Of a DNA stretch of 64,000 bases, positions 29,786 to 39,984 are shown piece after piece. Positions within the stretch are counted from its first letter, which is position 1. The number at the start of each line of letters is the position of its first letter. A program made the position numbers and the translations under genes. The notes under the pieces are model-generated. The model was not told the DNA's origin. It searched no databases and saw only the letters and a program-made list of their open reading frames with translations. The stretch spans positions 124,001-188,000 of the forward strand of contig CALKMA010000002.1 of NCBI GenBank assembly GCA_937993755.1. The letters are read 5' to 3'. This DNA comes from HGM13233 sp900762805. GTDB taxonomy: Bacteria > Bacillota > Clostridia > Oscillospirales > Ruminococcaceae.

Positions 29786-30556
29786 TTACAAAATCCAGTC
29801 GCTGTAAGCCGCCAGCGCGTCGGCATCATCGCGCACAGTTCCCTTTCCGGCAATCGAAAGATCAATGACGCCGCAGAAGCTCTCGGCTTCGCGGTTGAGC
29901 ACGATTTCCTTGAGCATGTCCAGCTTGTAATCGAGATTGGAAACGGTGCCGATCGTCACCAGCACGCGGCCGTCATAGACGGCCTTCAGCTCCAGCAGGT
30001 CAGCTGCATCGACCAGCAGCAGCGCGTCGCCAAGGCCGGCCTCCTCAAATGCGGCGGCGACGGCCAGGGCATTTTCCAGCTCGGTCCCCTTTGTCAACAG
30101 GCTGCCGGGCTGCTCCTCCGTGAGCGCCGGCACACCGAGCAGAAGAGTTCCCGCCGGCCGATGCGCCGTGTATTCCAACAGCTTGCCGGCATAAGAGACA
30201 ACGGCATAGCTGCCGCCGCAGTCAACCACCGCCGTGTGAGCCACCTGCGTGACCTCGATGATAAGGCGGTCGGGCAGTGCCCGCTTGAGGTTGACCGATT
30301 CCAGATAGGGCAGCTTCTGCTCGGCCAGCCGTTCTCTCGATGAAGAAACAAAGCGGAGCAGGCTGTCTCCGGCTGACAATCCGACAGCCGCACGGATCTC
30401 CTCGTCGGTATAACGCGAGGTGCCGCGCACCTCGACTGTATTGATTTTGAAAAAGACAAACAGCGACAGGATGACCCCGACCGCCACCAGCAGGATCGCC
30501 AGCAGCCTCAAGCGGTTGTTCCTTGCCTGTTTCTTTGTCCGTTTTCTTCTGCTCAT
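29786..30556 (-). CDS. ftsQ: Cell division protein FtsQ/DivIB
   Basis: Bitopic divisome protein (256 aa). A Lys/Arg-rich cytoplasmic tail (1-15) and one membrane helix (about 17-37) lead into a POTRA domain (VEVRGTSRYTDEEIRAAVGLSAGDSLLRF), as in FtsQ/DivIB that recruits FtsL and FtsB-like partners. It sits between murA and ftsZ, the Firmicutes position. The 240-bp gap to murA shows no gene. Confidence 0.88.
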   Translation of the reverse strand: MSRRKRTKKQARNNRLRLLAILLVAVGVILSLFVFFKINTVEVRGTSRYTDEEIRAAVGLSAGDSLLRFVSSSRERLAEQKLPYLESVNLKRALPDRLIIEVTQVAHTAVVDCGGSYAVVSYAGKLLEYTAHRPAGTLLLGVPALTEEQPGSLLTKGTELENALAVAAAFEEAGLGDALLLVDAADLLELKAVYDGRVLVTIGTVSNLDYKLDMLKEIVLNREAESFCGVIDLSIAGKGTVRDDADALAAYSDWIL

Positions 30557-30797
30557 GGTATCTCCCTGCGGCTGTCAGCCCGTCCGGGCGGCACCGCCAT
30601 TCAGCACAAAAGGCGCACGATCCTGCCTGCCACACCGCGCTTTTGTCAAGGCCGATATGGCTCCGCCGTCATGATGATTTCTGCCCTTATGTTCACTGCT
30701 GCCCATGGTGCGAAACGGCAAACGGCCTCCGGCCTCAGCAGGGCTGTGCATCCACCTGCAAGAGCAGAGCAAGCGTTCTTCCTGCAAGCCTGCTTTT

Positions 30798-32096
30798 CTA
30801 AAGCTCCCCATATTCCGCCTGCGGGAGCCGCGCCTGCTCCTGCACCCGCACGACGTCGGCGCCCAGCGCCGAAAGCTGCTTTTCAATGTGCTGATAGCCT
30901 CGGTCAATATACTCGACGCCGGACAGGGCGCTCTCCCCCTCCGCCGCCAGCGCCAGTACGGTCAGCGCCGCGCCGCCGCGCAGATCGAGCGCCTGCACCG
31001 GCGCGCCGCGCAGTCGGCTGCCCCCTGTAATCTCCAAAACGCGGCCGAAGCAGCGTGTCTGCGCGCCAAGCCCTTGAAATCCGGCACAGCAGGCAAAACG
31101 ATTCTCAAACATGCGATCTTCAATGCGGCTGCCGCCGGCCGCTGTCGCCAGCATGGCCGCCAGCAGCGGCGCACAGTCGGTGGGAAAGCCGGGAAAGGGG
31201 CCGGTACGAACCGTCTGATCCGGCGCTCTGAGGCGGCAGCTGCGCCGCACATACAGCCGGTCCTGCTGTGATAACAGCTCCAGGCCCATATCGGAGCAGA
31301 CCGACAGGAAGGCACTCATATCGCGTGTGGGAGCATTGCGGAGTGTTGCCGAACCGCCGGCCGTTCCGACGGCCGCCACCCATGTGGCTGCCGTGATGCG
31401 GTCGGCCATCGGCTGAAAGTCGGTGCCGGTCAGGCCCTCAACGCCGGTTATCTCGATGAGCGGCGACCCGGCCCCGTGGATATCGGCTCCGCAAAGGTTG
31501 AGATAATGCGCAAGGTCGCGTATCTCCGGCTCCTGCGCCGCGCCGCGCAGCAGCGTCGTCCCCCTCGCCCGGCAAGCGGCCAGCATGGCATTTTCCGTGG
31601 CGCCCACTGACGGCATACGAAGCTGTATATCAGCGCCGCGCAGGCCGTTCGGCGCCGAAAGCGATATAATGCCGTCAGACAGCTCAACGCTGGCTCCCAG
31701 TGCCGAAAAAACCTCAAGATGCAGGTCTATCGGGCGTGCGCCGATGCGGCAGCCGCCCGGCATTCCCGCCGTGACGCGGCCGCGCGCGCCGAGCAGCGCG
31801 CCAAGAAACATCAGCGACCCGCGCATGGCCGACATGGCCTCGTGCGGCACGGAGACGCCGGCCGGAGGTCCGCCGGAAATAACGATATCTTCCCCCGCCC
31901 AGTCGGCCGACAGACCGAGAGCGCGCAGGATCGACAAAGCATAGTTCACATCGCTCAGGTGCGGGCAGTCAAAAAAGCGTGTGCGCCCCTCCGCCATGGC
32001 AGCGGCCGCCGTCAGCGGCAGAAGGCTGTTTTTGGCTGCCGGTACTGTGAGAACGCCGGAAAGTGGGATATTGCCGGTGATATGTAAGGTCTCCAT
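30798..32096 (-). CDS. murA: UDP-N-acetylglucosamine 1-carboxyvinyltransferase
   Basis: First committed step of peptidoglycan synthesis: enolpyruvyl transfer from PEP to UDP-GlcNAc (432 aa). Substrate residues KN are at 22-23, and the PEP-reactive cysteine at about 116 in MPGGCRIGARPIDLH is the one fosfomycin alkylates. The catalytic aspartate lies in GFPTDCAPLLAAM. Many Firmicutes have two MurA copies; this one is in the dcw cluster. The 440-bp gap to murG holds no gene or terminator I can support. Confidence 0.96.
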   Translation of the reverse strand: METLHITGNIPLSGVLTVPAAKNSLLPLTAAAAMAEGRTRFFDCPHLSDVNYALSILRALGLSADWAGEDIVISGGPPAGVSVPHEAMSAMRGSLMFLGALLGARGRVTAGMPGGCRIGARPIDLHLEVFSALGASVELSDGIISLSAPNGLRGADIQLRMPSVGATENAMLAACRARGTTLLRGAAQEPEIRDLAHYLNLCGADIHGAGSPLIEITGVEGLTGTDFQPMADRITAATWVAAVGTAGGSATLRNAPTRDMSAFLSVCSDMGLELLSQQDRLYVRRSCRLRAPDQTVRTGPFPGFPTDCAPLLAAMLATAAGGSRIEDRMFENRFACCAGFQGLGAQTRCFGRVLEITGGSRLRGAPVQALDLRGGAALTVLALAAEGESALSGVEYIDRGYQHIEKQLSALGADVVRVQEQARLPQAEYGEL

Positions 32097-32536
32097 CGAT
32101 TACCGCCATAGTTTTTGTGTATTCTATGCCGGTAAAAGAAAATGTGCTATTCGAGACCGGATGATGTCCAAAACGGGTTGTCGCCTCCGTTGAGTGGCCG
32201 GTGCCCAGGGAACCGCAGCGGATAAGCATCGAACGGCAGACAGCCGTCAAAGCGGGCGTAAAATCAGAATCAGCAGAAAAGCCTTCTTCCCGTTCAGGTC
32301 TTCCGTATCAAAAACATTTTAGAAATAACCTGCCGACAGGCAAAAGACAAACAGGAGCCGGCCTTAAAAACAAACACAATCTTTCCCGCCGCTCAAAGCC
32401 CCTGAAAGCGGGCGGCAGGAAAAGCTGACAGCTTGAGAAAAAGCAACGGAACAGCGGCGGTCAGCAGACAGCAGGCAGGCTGAAAGGGACAAAGAATCGA
32501 ACCGGTCCTCTACCCGCCGCTTGAATTTGCCGCCTT

Positions 32537-33667
32537 TCAGCGCCCGCTCTTTTCGTCAAGCAGCTTGCGGATGCGGCGGTAGATCTGCCGGCTGCTGTCC
32601 GGCACGGCAAGGCTGCGCGCCCGGACGCCCATCAGCTTGAGATCGTTTCTGCTCAGGGAATCTATCGTCTGCCGCAGCAGCTCGGCCGTCAGGTCCTTTT
32701 CCTCTATCAGCTTGGCGGCCCCGATCTGCTCAAGTGCCAGAGCGTTGAAATACTGGTGGTTCTCGGTCACATTGGGTGACGGAATCAGCACCGAAGCCGA
32801 GCCGCTCGCCGCGATCTCGGTCACCGTCATCGAGCCGGAGCGCGCCACCACAAGGTCGGCCGCCGCCAGACACTGCGGCACATCGTTGATATATTCGCTG
32901 ATATGAAACTGCGGCAGCTGCTTCAAATCAACGCCCAATTCATCCAGCTGACGCATAAAGCTGTCGTACTCGATGCTGCCGGTCGAATGATAGTGGATGT
33001 AGTTGCTGCGGCCGCGGCTGGCCGCCAGATAAGCGGCGATGGCGGCGTTGAGCTGCCGCGCACCGTTGGAGCCCCCCATTGAGAGGATGCACAGATCGTT
33101 GGCGCCAATGCCGCGCGCCGCACGCTCGCGGGCACGGTCGGCCGTCAGCACATCCTGCCGGACAGGGTTGCCGGTAAACACGCACTTTTCCGGGGAGGGA
33201 AAGCGGCTGCGCACCGCCTCCATTCCCAGCAAAATCAGGTCAACATGCTTGGCGAGCAGCTTGTTGGCCATGCCGGGAAAGGCATTGGATTCGTGAATAA
33301 CGGTGGGAATGCCCATGCGGGCGCCCTGCAGCAGCACCGGGCCGCTGGTAAAGCCCCCGAACCCTATCATAACGTCGGGCTTGAAATCTCTGACCAGCCG
33401 GCGGGTCTGCCGCGTTGCCTTGACCAGAGCGGCCGCGGTCCGCATATTCCAATACAGGCCGCGCGGCGAAAAGGAGCGAACGAACGGTCTTGTACTGATT
33501 TTGACATATTCGTATCCGGCCTGTGAGATCAGCCGCTCCTCCATCCCCTCCGGGAAGATGGCAAAGAGGATGCTGGAATCAGGCTCATGAAGGACGATCT
33601 CATTGGCTATGGCGATTGCCGGATTGATATGGCCGGCTGTCACGCCGGAGCAGATAATGGCTCTCAT
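32537..33667 (-). CDS. murG: UDP-GlcNAc:lipid I transferase MurG
   Basis: Adds GlcNAc to lipid I on the inner face of the membrane to make lipid II (376 aa). The N-terminal glycine loop reads CSGVTAGHINPAIAIANEI, a slight variant of GGTGGH, and the C-terminal GT-B half has GARQLN, ARSGSMTVTEIAASG and PSPNVTENHQYFNA. The start MRAIICSG is preferred over a longer frame that runs into ftsW. It lies 1 bp after the ftsW stop. Confidence 0.95.
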   Translation of the reverse strand: MRAIICSGVTAGHINPAIAIANEIVLHEPDSSILFAIFPEGMEERLISQAGYEYVKISTRPFVRSFSPRGLYWNMRTAAALVKATRQTRRLVRDFKPDVMIGFGGFTSGPVLLQGARMGIPTVIHESNAFPGMANKLLAKHVDLILLGMEAVRSRFPSPEKCVFTGNPVRQDVLTADRARERAARGIGANDLCILSMGGSNGARQLNAAIAAYLAASRGRSNYIHYHSTGSIEYDSFMRQLDELGVDLKQLPQFHISEYINDVPQCLAAADLVVARSGSMTVTEIAASGSASVLIPSPNVTENHQYFNALALEQIGAAKLIEEKDLTAELLRQTIDSLSRNDLKLMGVRARSLAVPDSSRQIYRRIRKLLDEKSGR

Positions 33668-33668
33668 C

Positions 33669-34799
33669 TCAGTCTTTCTCCACCTTGCTGTAACGTGATA
33701 TCGAGAGCAGCACACCGACCTCGGCCAGCAATATGACGAGCGACGTGCCGCCATAAGAAAAGAACGGCAGGCTGATGCCGGTATTGGGAATCGAGTTGGT
33801 AACGACGGCGATATTGAGCATGGCCTGTAAACCGATCTGCGCCGTGATGCCGATGGCGATCAGCGCGCCGAATTTATCCTTGGCCATCAGGGCGATCCGA
33901 ATACCTCGGTAGACGAAGAAAACGAAAACCAGCACAATAAGCACCGCTCCCACAAAGCCCAGCTCCTCGCAGATGATCGAAAAAATGAAGTCGTTCTGCG
34001 GCTCCGGCACATACATATATTTCTGCACCGAATTGCCGAGACCGCGCCCGAACAGACCGCCCGAACCGATGGCGACCAACGACTGCCGTGTCTGATAAGA
34101 AGCGCCGTAGGGGTCAAGCGAGAGATCCCGCCAGCTCCTGATGCGGTCCATGGCATATTCCATTCGGTTGGACAGCAGCAGAAAGACCATCAGTCCGCCG
34201 CCGCCCAGCACAGCTGTAATAACAAAGCGCCGGAATTTGACGCCGCCGGCAAACATCACCACGACGCCGATCAGGACCATCAGAATGGTGCCAGAAACAT
34301 GCGGCTGGAATATCATGATGCCAACAACGCCGCCGAGCAGCAGCAGAAACTGCAGATAACCATACCAGAGCTTTCCCATCTTATCGTACCCCACCGAAAC
34401 GAGATGGGCGAACAGCAGGATAACGGCAAATTTTGCGATCTCGGACGGCTGGAACTGGAAAGAACCGATGAATATCCAGCGGTGCGCGCCGTTGCGGGAC
34501 GGCATGAACAGTGTGACAAACAGCAGCCCCACCGTCAGAAGATACAGCCAGATCGCATAGCGGTGCAGCCTGCGGTAATTGACGTGCGAAGCCACCGTCA
34601 TCACACCGAACCCGATCAGTGCAAAGAGGAGCTGGCTCTTGATATAGTGATAGCTGTCATTAAAATTATAATAAGCGTAGGCAAAGGAAGCCGAATACAT
34701 CATCACCAGCCCGATCACGACCAGCAGGATCGTGACGATCAGCAGCGGCGCATCGACCGGGGGAAGCTTATTTTTTTTTGCTGCCATGCTGCTTCCCAT
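33669..34799 (-). CDS. ftsW: Peptidoglycan polymerase FtsW
   Basis: SEDS-family glycosyltransferase (376 aa) that polymerises lipid II at the septum with a class B PBP. Ten or so membrane segments, the QPSEIAKFAVIL motif and the C-terminal SLPFFSYGGTSLVILL motif are present. AAGGAAAAGG precedes the ATG. It lies between mraY and murG, where murD would normally precede it. Confidence 0.95.
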   Translation of the reverse strand: MGSSMAAKKNKLPPVDAPLLIVTILLVVIGLVMMYSASFAYAYYNFNDSYHYIKSQLLFALIGFGVMTVASHVNYRRLHRYAIWLYLLTVGLLFVTLFMPSRNGAHRWIFIGSFQFQPSEIAKFAVILLFAHLVSVGYDKMGKLWYGYLQFLLLLGGVVGIMIFQPHVSGTILMVLIGVVVMFAGGVKFRRFVITAVLGGGGLMVFLLLSNRMEYAMDRIRSWRDLSLDPYGASYQTRQSLVAIGSGGLFGRGLGNSVQKYMYVPEPQNDFIFSIICEELGFVGAVLIVLVFVFFVYRGIRIALMAKDKFGALIAIGITAQIGLQAMLNIAVVTNSIPNTGISLPFFSYGGTSLVILLAEVGVLLSISRYSKVEKD

Positions 34800-34826
34800 G
34801 GTTTTCCTTTTCCTTTCAGAACAGAG

Positions 34827-35837
34827 CTACGCGACAGAGACAATGGCAAGTACACCGCCGATAACGCCGACGGCGCAAAACAAACAGCCGATCTGTATTT
34901 CATTGAGGCCGCACATCTCAAAGTGATGGTGGATGGGCGCCATTTTGAAGATGCGCTTGCCATGGGTCAGCTTGAAATAGCAGACCTGCAGGATATCCGA
35001 CGCCGCCTCGCAGAAATATATGATGCCCACAAATACCAGTATGACCGGAAGATCGAGGCCGTAAGCAAGAGCGATGACGGCGCCGCCCAGAAACATCGAG
35101 CCGGTGTCGCCCATCATGACCTTGGCGGGATAGAAGTTCCAGAACAGGAAGCCGATGCAGCCGCCCGCCACCGCCGCCGCAAACAGCGAAAAGCCGAACT
35201 GGCCGCGCAGCACGGCAATAACCGTCAGCGAAACGGAGGCCACGGCCGTGACGCTCGAATTGAGGCCATCAAGACCGTCGGTGAGATTGACGGCGTTGAC
35301 GACGCCGACGATCATCAGCATCGACAGCACCCAGTAGAAAATGCCGAGGTCGGCTGTGCCGAGAAACGGGAAAAAGGCTGTGGTGGTCTGCCCGCCCCAG
35401 ATGGCCAGTGAAGCCAGATAGGCGCCGGCGATAGCCACCTGCAGGAATATCTTGTACCAGCCGCGGAGGCCGGCGTTGTTGTGGCGCACGACCTTTAGAT
35501 AATCATCGATAAAGCCGACGGCGCTGAACAGCAGGGCCGCCGCAATCCCCAGGATGAGCCGGCGCGTAGCAACGGCAGTCTCCGGCAGGTCGGGCGTCAG
35601 ATCGGGGTAGCGCTGTGTGACCAGCAGCGCCAGCACCGCCATTGATACCAGAACGCCGCTGATGAACATGATGCCGCCCATAGTGGGTGTACCGCTTTTT
35701 TTCTTGTGCCAGGTCGGCCCGATCTCCTTGATGGGCTGACCGCATTTGATTTTATGCAGCCACGGGACAAAAACAAAGCCTGAGCAGGCCGTTATGGCAA
35801 GCGACAGCGCCGCCGCCAGCAGGATCATCCATTTCAT
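34827..35837 (-). CDS. mraY: Phospho-N-acetylmuramoyl-pentapeptide transferase MraY
   Basis: Transfers phospho-MurNAc-pentapeptide to undecaprenyl phosphate to make lipid I (336 aa). Multiple membrane segments are seen, with the family motifs KKSGTPTMGGIMFI, FIDDYLKV, NLTDGLDGL, GDTGSMFLGG and MAPIHHHFEM. Confidence 0.97.
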   Translation of the reverse strand: MKWMILLAAALSLAITACSGFVFVPWLHKIKCGQPIKEIGPTWHKKKSGTPTMGGIMFISGVLVSMAVLALLVTQRYPDLTPDLPETAVATRRLILGIAAALLFSAVGFIDDYLKVVRHNNAGLRGWYKIFLQVAIAGAYLASLAIWGGQTTTAFFPFLGTADLGIFYWVLSMLMIVGVVNAVNLTDGLDGLNSSVTAVASVSLTVIAVLRGQFGFSLFAAAVAGGCIGFLFWNFYPAKVMMGDTGSMFLGGAVIALAYGLDLPVILVFVGIIYFCEAASDILQVCYFKLTHGKRIFKMAPIHHHFEMCGLNEIQIGCLFCAVGVIGGVLAIVSVA

Positions 35838-35848
35838 AACCGATTCCT

Positions 35849-37210
35849 TTACCCTTTATAAAGCATTTCTATAATTTCTTCAAACTTCATTGTTCTGCTC
35901 GCCTTGAACAGCACGCAGTCGCCCCTGCCGAGCAGCTTTTTAAGATAATCAGCGATCTCCTCGTTGGTTTCAAAGCATTCGACGCGGGTGACGCCGGAGG
36001 CCCTGGCCGCTTCAGCCATTGCGCCGGTATCCCTGCCGCGGCAGAGCAGCACATCGATGCCGTCCCTGGCGGCCTCGATGCCCACGATGCGGTGCTGCTT
36101 TTCGGCCTCATCTCCCAGCTCGTTCATGTTTCCGAGGACCGCCACGCGCAGCCCTGCGCAGGGAAGCTGCGCCAGAATGCCAAGCGAAGCCTTCATGCTC
36201 TCAGGCGCCGCGTTATAGCAGTCCTCCACTACCGTGACGCCGTTGAAATCGACGATGCGCTGGCGCATTCCGGCCGGCACATAGTCGGGCAGGCCATCGA
36301 CGGCCCGTTGCGGATCCAGGCCCAGCCGTGTGACGGCAGTGTAGGCTGCCACGGCGTCAGCCACATTGTGCAGCCCGATGGTCGGAACGACGGCGCGGAA
36401 GCTGCCGGCCTCGCGGTCCACGATGGTGAATTCCGTGCTCTCCAGCCCCTGCCGGATGCCGCGCGTCATGACATCGGCCTCGACGCCCTCTTCGCCCGCA
36501 AAGGTGACAACACGGTGGGTCACGAGCGAGCGGTTGGCCATCAGCAGGCTGTCGGCAGCATTGAGCACCATGATGCCGTCGGGCGGCATACCGTCGGCAA
36601 TTTCGAGCTTGGCCTTGAGGATATTCTCCTGCGTTTTGAGATATTCGATATGCGAGATGCCGATGCGCGTGACAATGCCGACATCGGGCCGCAGCACGCG
36701 CGACAGATTGCCCACCTCGCCGAAATCGGTCATGCCCATCTCGATGGCCGCATATTGGGTGTCGTCGTCCAGGCGGAACATAGTCATCGGCAGGCCGATC
36801 TGATTGTTGAGGTTGCCGATGGTCTTGAGCGTCCTGCCAAAGCGCGACAGCATGACCGAGGTCATTTCTTTTGTGGTCGTCTTGCCGACGCTGCCCGTCA
36901 CACCGACCGAACGAAAGGAAAACTGGCTGCGGTAGTTGCCGGCTATGCCGCGCAGAGCGGCGCGGGTATCGCTGACAAGGATCTGTTCGCCCGCCCCCTC
37001 GGTGCACCGGCTGACGACGGCGGCCACAGCGCCCGCCCTGAGCGCCGCCGCGGCAAAATCATTGCCGTCAAAATTGTCGCCTGCGATGGCAATGAACAGA
37101 TCGCCCGGCTTGACCTTGCGTGAGTCGATGACAACGTCGCCGACGATAGCGTCGGGAATGGCTGTGACGCCGATCCCGTTGAGTAGAATACGGAGTGCAG
37201 TAGGCTTCAT
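35849..37210 (-). CDS. murF: UDP-MurNAc-tripeptide:D-Ala-D-Ala ligase MurF
   Basis: Adds D-Ala-D-Ala to complete the cytoplasmic pentapeptide (453 aa). The ATP loop is VTGSVGKTTTKEM (104-116), followed by the Mur ligase centre AIEMGMTDFGE and C-terminal LGNMNELG. It directly follows the PBP gene; murE, often found between them, is absent. Confidence 0.95.
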   Translation of the reverse strand: MKPTALRILLNGIGVTAIPDAIVGDVVIDSRKVKPGDLFIAIAGDNFDGNDFAAAALRAGAVAAVVSRCTEGAGEQILVSDTRAALRGIAGNYRSQFSFRSVGVTGSVGKTTTKEMTSVMLSRFGRTLKTIGNLNNQIGLPMTMFRLDDDTQYAAIEMGMTDFGEVGNLSRVLRPDVGIVTRIGISHIEYLKTQENILKAKLEIADGMPPDGIMVLNAADSLLMANRSLVTHRVVTFAGEEGVEADVMTRGIRQGLESTEFTIVDREAGSFRAVVPTIGLHNVADAVAAYTAVTRLGLDPQRAVDGLPDYVPAGMRQRIVDFNGVTVVEDCYNAAPESMKASLGILAQLPCAGLRVAVLGNMNELGDEAEKQHRIVGIEAARDGIDVLLCRGRDTGAMAEAARASGVTRVECFETNEEIADYLKKLLGRGDCVLFKASRTMKFEEIIEMLYKG

Positions 37211-37222
37211 GGTTTCCTCCCA

Positions 37223-39418
37223 TCATTCGTCTATGCTGTAATCGGACAGCTCCACCGACACAACAGTACCCAACGGAGCCGAGCTGCCGCTCTCCACGCT
37301 TTGCGACAGCACGAGCGAATCGGATGCCGTCGAGCCGTTGGCCCGAATGTTGAATCCGAGCGCCGAAAGCACCGAAAGCGCATTCTTGTAGGTCTTGCCC
37401 GTCAGGTTTGGCACGGTGGCTGTCTGCTGCTCAGCGCCGCCGGTATAGAGCACGACGGTCGAGCCGCGCGGCACCGACATTCCCTGAAGCGGGTACTGTG
37501 CGGTAACCGTTTCGCCGTTTCCTATTATTTTAACAGAAAAGCCTGCGTTTGTCAGCGTGTTTTTTGCCGAATTTACAGCTTCTTCACGCACAGACGGCAC
37601 CGACAGATCGACCGTCTGCAATTCGCTCTGGCTGTAAACGGGGTCGATGCCGAGATGCGGCAGAATACTGGCGAGTATCTTTCCGACGCACGGCGCCGCC
37701 ACAACGCCGCCGTAATAAGAATTCTTTCTCGGATTGTCGAACAGTGCCAGCACGGCAATCTCCGGGTCGTCATAGGGGGCAAAGCCGCAGAAAGAGGCGA
37801 TGTATTCGTTATCCGGCCCTCCCTGCTTCTCCGCCGTGCCGCTTTTACCGCCGGCGCGGTAGCCCTTGGTGTAGGAATAATAGCCGGAATAGGCGCGGCC
37901 GGTCTGACCGAGAATGTCGGCAATGGCCGCCGAGGTCTCCTCGCTGACAACCTGCCGGCGAACAACAGGCTGTGTCTCGGATATGATGTTGCCATCGCTG
38001 TCGATCACCTTGGAAACGATATGCGGCTCAAGCAGATTGCCGCCATTGACAGCGGCGCAGACAGCCGTCAGCAGCTGGATGGGTGTCAGGACGTTGGACT
38101 GACCAAAGGCGCTGGTGGCCAGCTCGACGGGGCCGAGCTGATCAGCCGTATAGTAGACGCTGGTGCCCTCGGTCGGCAGGTCAACACCGGTGCGTTCAGT
38201 CAGGCCAAAGGCGCGGAAATAGTTGAAAAACATCTCGCTGCCCAGCCGTTCGCCGATGCGCATGAAAGAAACGTTGCAGGAATTGGTAACGATCTGGCCA
38301 AAGCTCTGCAGGCCGTGGCTTTTGTGATTGTTGCAGCCAATGGTGACGCCTGCCACATTGAGCGTGCCGCCGCATTGGAATTTCTCATTGATATCCACAA
38401 CGCCGCTTTCAAGCGCCATCGACGCCGTAATGATCTTAAATACCGAGCCGGGATAGTAGGCCGAGGAAACGGCCTTGTTGATCCACTGGTTCTTCTGCGC
38501 TTCGGCAAAGGCCGCCTGACGCTGCTCCTCATCTTCGATGGCAGCGATCTTATCGGCCGTCGTCTGGTCAAAGATGGTAAAAGGGCTGTTTGGGTCATAG
38601 TCGGGCTTTGTGGTTATGCCGAGGATCTCACCCGTCTTAACGTTCATCACGATGCCGACCGCGTAATTGCCGACATCGAACAGCTCCATTGTTTCTTCTA
38701 TGTACTTTTCAAGGTAGTACTGTACCTTCTCGTCGATGGTCAGCACGACGCTCTTGCCCGGAACAGCGTCATACTTGGTCTGATAGGCATAGTAAATGGT
38801 GCCGCCCCATGCGTTGCGCGCCGTGATGGTGCGCCCCGCTACGCCGGCCAAAGTATCGTCGAGCGACTGCTCAAGGCCGTAAAGGCCGTAATTATCGGTG
38901 CCGGTAAAGCCGAGAGAGCTGGAAAGATAGTTGCCGTAAGGGTAATACCGCTTGGTGCTCTGCTCAAACCAGACACTCTTGACCTTATTCTCATCGAGCC
39001 AGACGCGGAGCTTCTCGCACACGTCCTCCTCCACCTTGCGGCGGACGATCATATACTGGCTGTCGCCGGTGCAGCAGCTGAGCGCCCAGTCGTAGCTGAT
39101 GTCTAGCGTTTCGGACAGCATCTTGGCCAACGGCTCGCGCTGCTCGGCCTTGGTGTCCTTGGGGCTGACCACCACGTTCCAGGCCGTGGCGCTCTGGGCC
39201 AGCACGTTCATATCACGGTCATAGATGGTGCCGCGCGGAGCGTCTATCGTCAGACTGGAAAGCTGATCGCCGTTGGCAATGCTTTTATAGTGCTCGTGCA
39301 TCACCAGCTGAAGGTGAAACAGTGTGGCAATTAGAAATAACACCACCAGGCCGAACAGAACAGCGCATATGGCAATGCGTTTGCGAATCGATTTGGTGAC
39401 GGTCCTCTGGCGCTCCAC
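37223..39418 (-). CDS. Class B penicillin-binding protein with PASTA repeats (SpoVD/FtsI-type)
   Basis: Transpeptidase cross-linking septal or spore peptidoglycan (731 aa). One N-terminal membrane helix (about 14-38), a PBP dimerisation region (PRGTIYDRD at 61) and the transpeptidase motifs SVFK (325-328), SCN (380-382) and KSGTAEK are present. Two PASTA domains follow (about 605-660 and 666-728). The start is GTG after a G-rich ribosome binding site. SpoVD and PBP2-type homologues share this architecture, so division versus sporulation role is not settled. Confidence 0.92.
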   Translation of the reverse strand: MERQRTVTKSIRKRIAICAVLFGLVVLFLIATLFHLQLVMHEHYKSIANGDQLSSLTIDAPRGTIYDRDMNVLAQSATAWNVVVSPKDTKAEQREPLAKMLSETLDISYDWALSCCTGDSQYMIVRRKVEEDVCEKLRVWLDENKVKSVWFEQSTKRYYPYGNYLSSSLGFTGTDNYGLYGLEQSLDDTLAGVAGRTITARNAWGGTIYYAYQTKYDAVPGKSVVLTIDEKVQYYLEKYIEETMELFDVGNYAVGIVMNVKTGEILGITTKPDYDPNSPFTIFDQTTADKIAAIEDEEQRQAAFAEAQKNQWINKAVSSAYYPGSVFKIITASMALESGVVDINEKFQCGGTLNVAGVTIGCNNHKSHGLQSFGQIVTNSCNVSFMRIGERLGSEMFFNYFRAFGLTERTGVDLPTEGTSVYYTADQLGPVELATSAFGQSNVLTPIQLLTAVCAAVNGGNLLEPHIVSKVIDSDGNIISETQPVVRRQVVSEETSAAIADILGQTGRAYSGYYSYTKGYRAGGKSGTAEKQGGPDNEYIASFCGFAPYDDPEIAVLALFDNPRKNSYYGGVVAAPCVGKILASILPHLGIDPVYSQSELQTVDLSVPSVREEAVNSAKNTLTNAGFSVKIIGNGETVTAQYPLQGMSVPRGSTVVLYTGGAEQQTATVPNLTGKTYKNALSVLSALGFNIRANGSTASDSLVLSQSVESGSSAPLGTVVSVELSDYSIDE

Positions 39419-39479
39419 TTTCTGCCCCCCTTAGTTGCCAAAAAGGGCGTGGATACGCCCTTTCAATTGTATTATGCGG

Positions 39480-39947
39480 TTATTCGAAATAGTCTTTGAG
39501 CGTTTCAAGACGGACGGTCAGAAGTGAGAAAATCGAATGCGGCTGATCCGACCTCACAATGACACTGTCGCTGTACAGGTTGACGTAGGTCACACAGGCG
39601 TTGTCCGTCTTGACCAGACCCAGCTCATTGACAGCATAGTCATCGGCCTGTCTGAGTGAAACGAGGCTCTCCAGCTCGACTTCAAGCCGGCCCTCCTGAC
39701 TTTCCAGTTCCGCAAGCTTGCTGGCGGCGCGGTTGGTTGCCGATACCGCCTCCATCAGCACCATCTTATTATACACCACCATGCACACGAGCGCAACAAG
39801 AACAGCCGCGACCGCAAGCAGTCCGGCCTTGAATTTTGGCTTTTTACGAACCTTCTTCTTTTCGGCCACACGGATCTGCGGGCGTTCGGCCGGCTTGACC
39901 GGCGCAAAATGAGACAGATCGTAGGCAGCATTTTGATTCCACGCCAT
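39480..39947 (-). CDS. ftsL: FtsL-like septum formation protein
   Basis: Small bitopic protein (155 aa): basic cytoplasmic tail, one membrane helix (about 43-66), then a short coiled coil (AASKLAELESQEGRLEVELESL) as in FtsL/DivIC. Sequence is poorly conserved in this family, so position between rsmH and the PBP gene is the main support. The start MAWNQN follows a G-rich site; a longer frame into rsmH is rejected. Confidence 0.78.
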   Translation of the reverse strand: MAWNQNAAYDLSHFAPVKPAERPQIRVAEKKKVRKKPKFKAGLLAVAAVLVALVCMVVYNKMVLMEAVSATNRAASKLAELESQEGRLEVELESLVSLRQADDYAVNELGLVKTDNACVTYVNLYSDSVIVRSDQPHSIFSLLTVRLETLKDYFE

Positions 39948-39984
39948 AAACGGCACCCCCTCTTTGGTTTGTTGCAATTGGCGT

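Noticed and set aside
32201..32428. 75-codon basic frame in the murA-murG gap
   Set aside because: Lies antisense inside an otherwise continuous operon, with no start signal.
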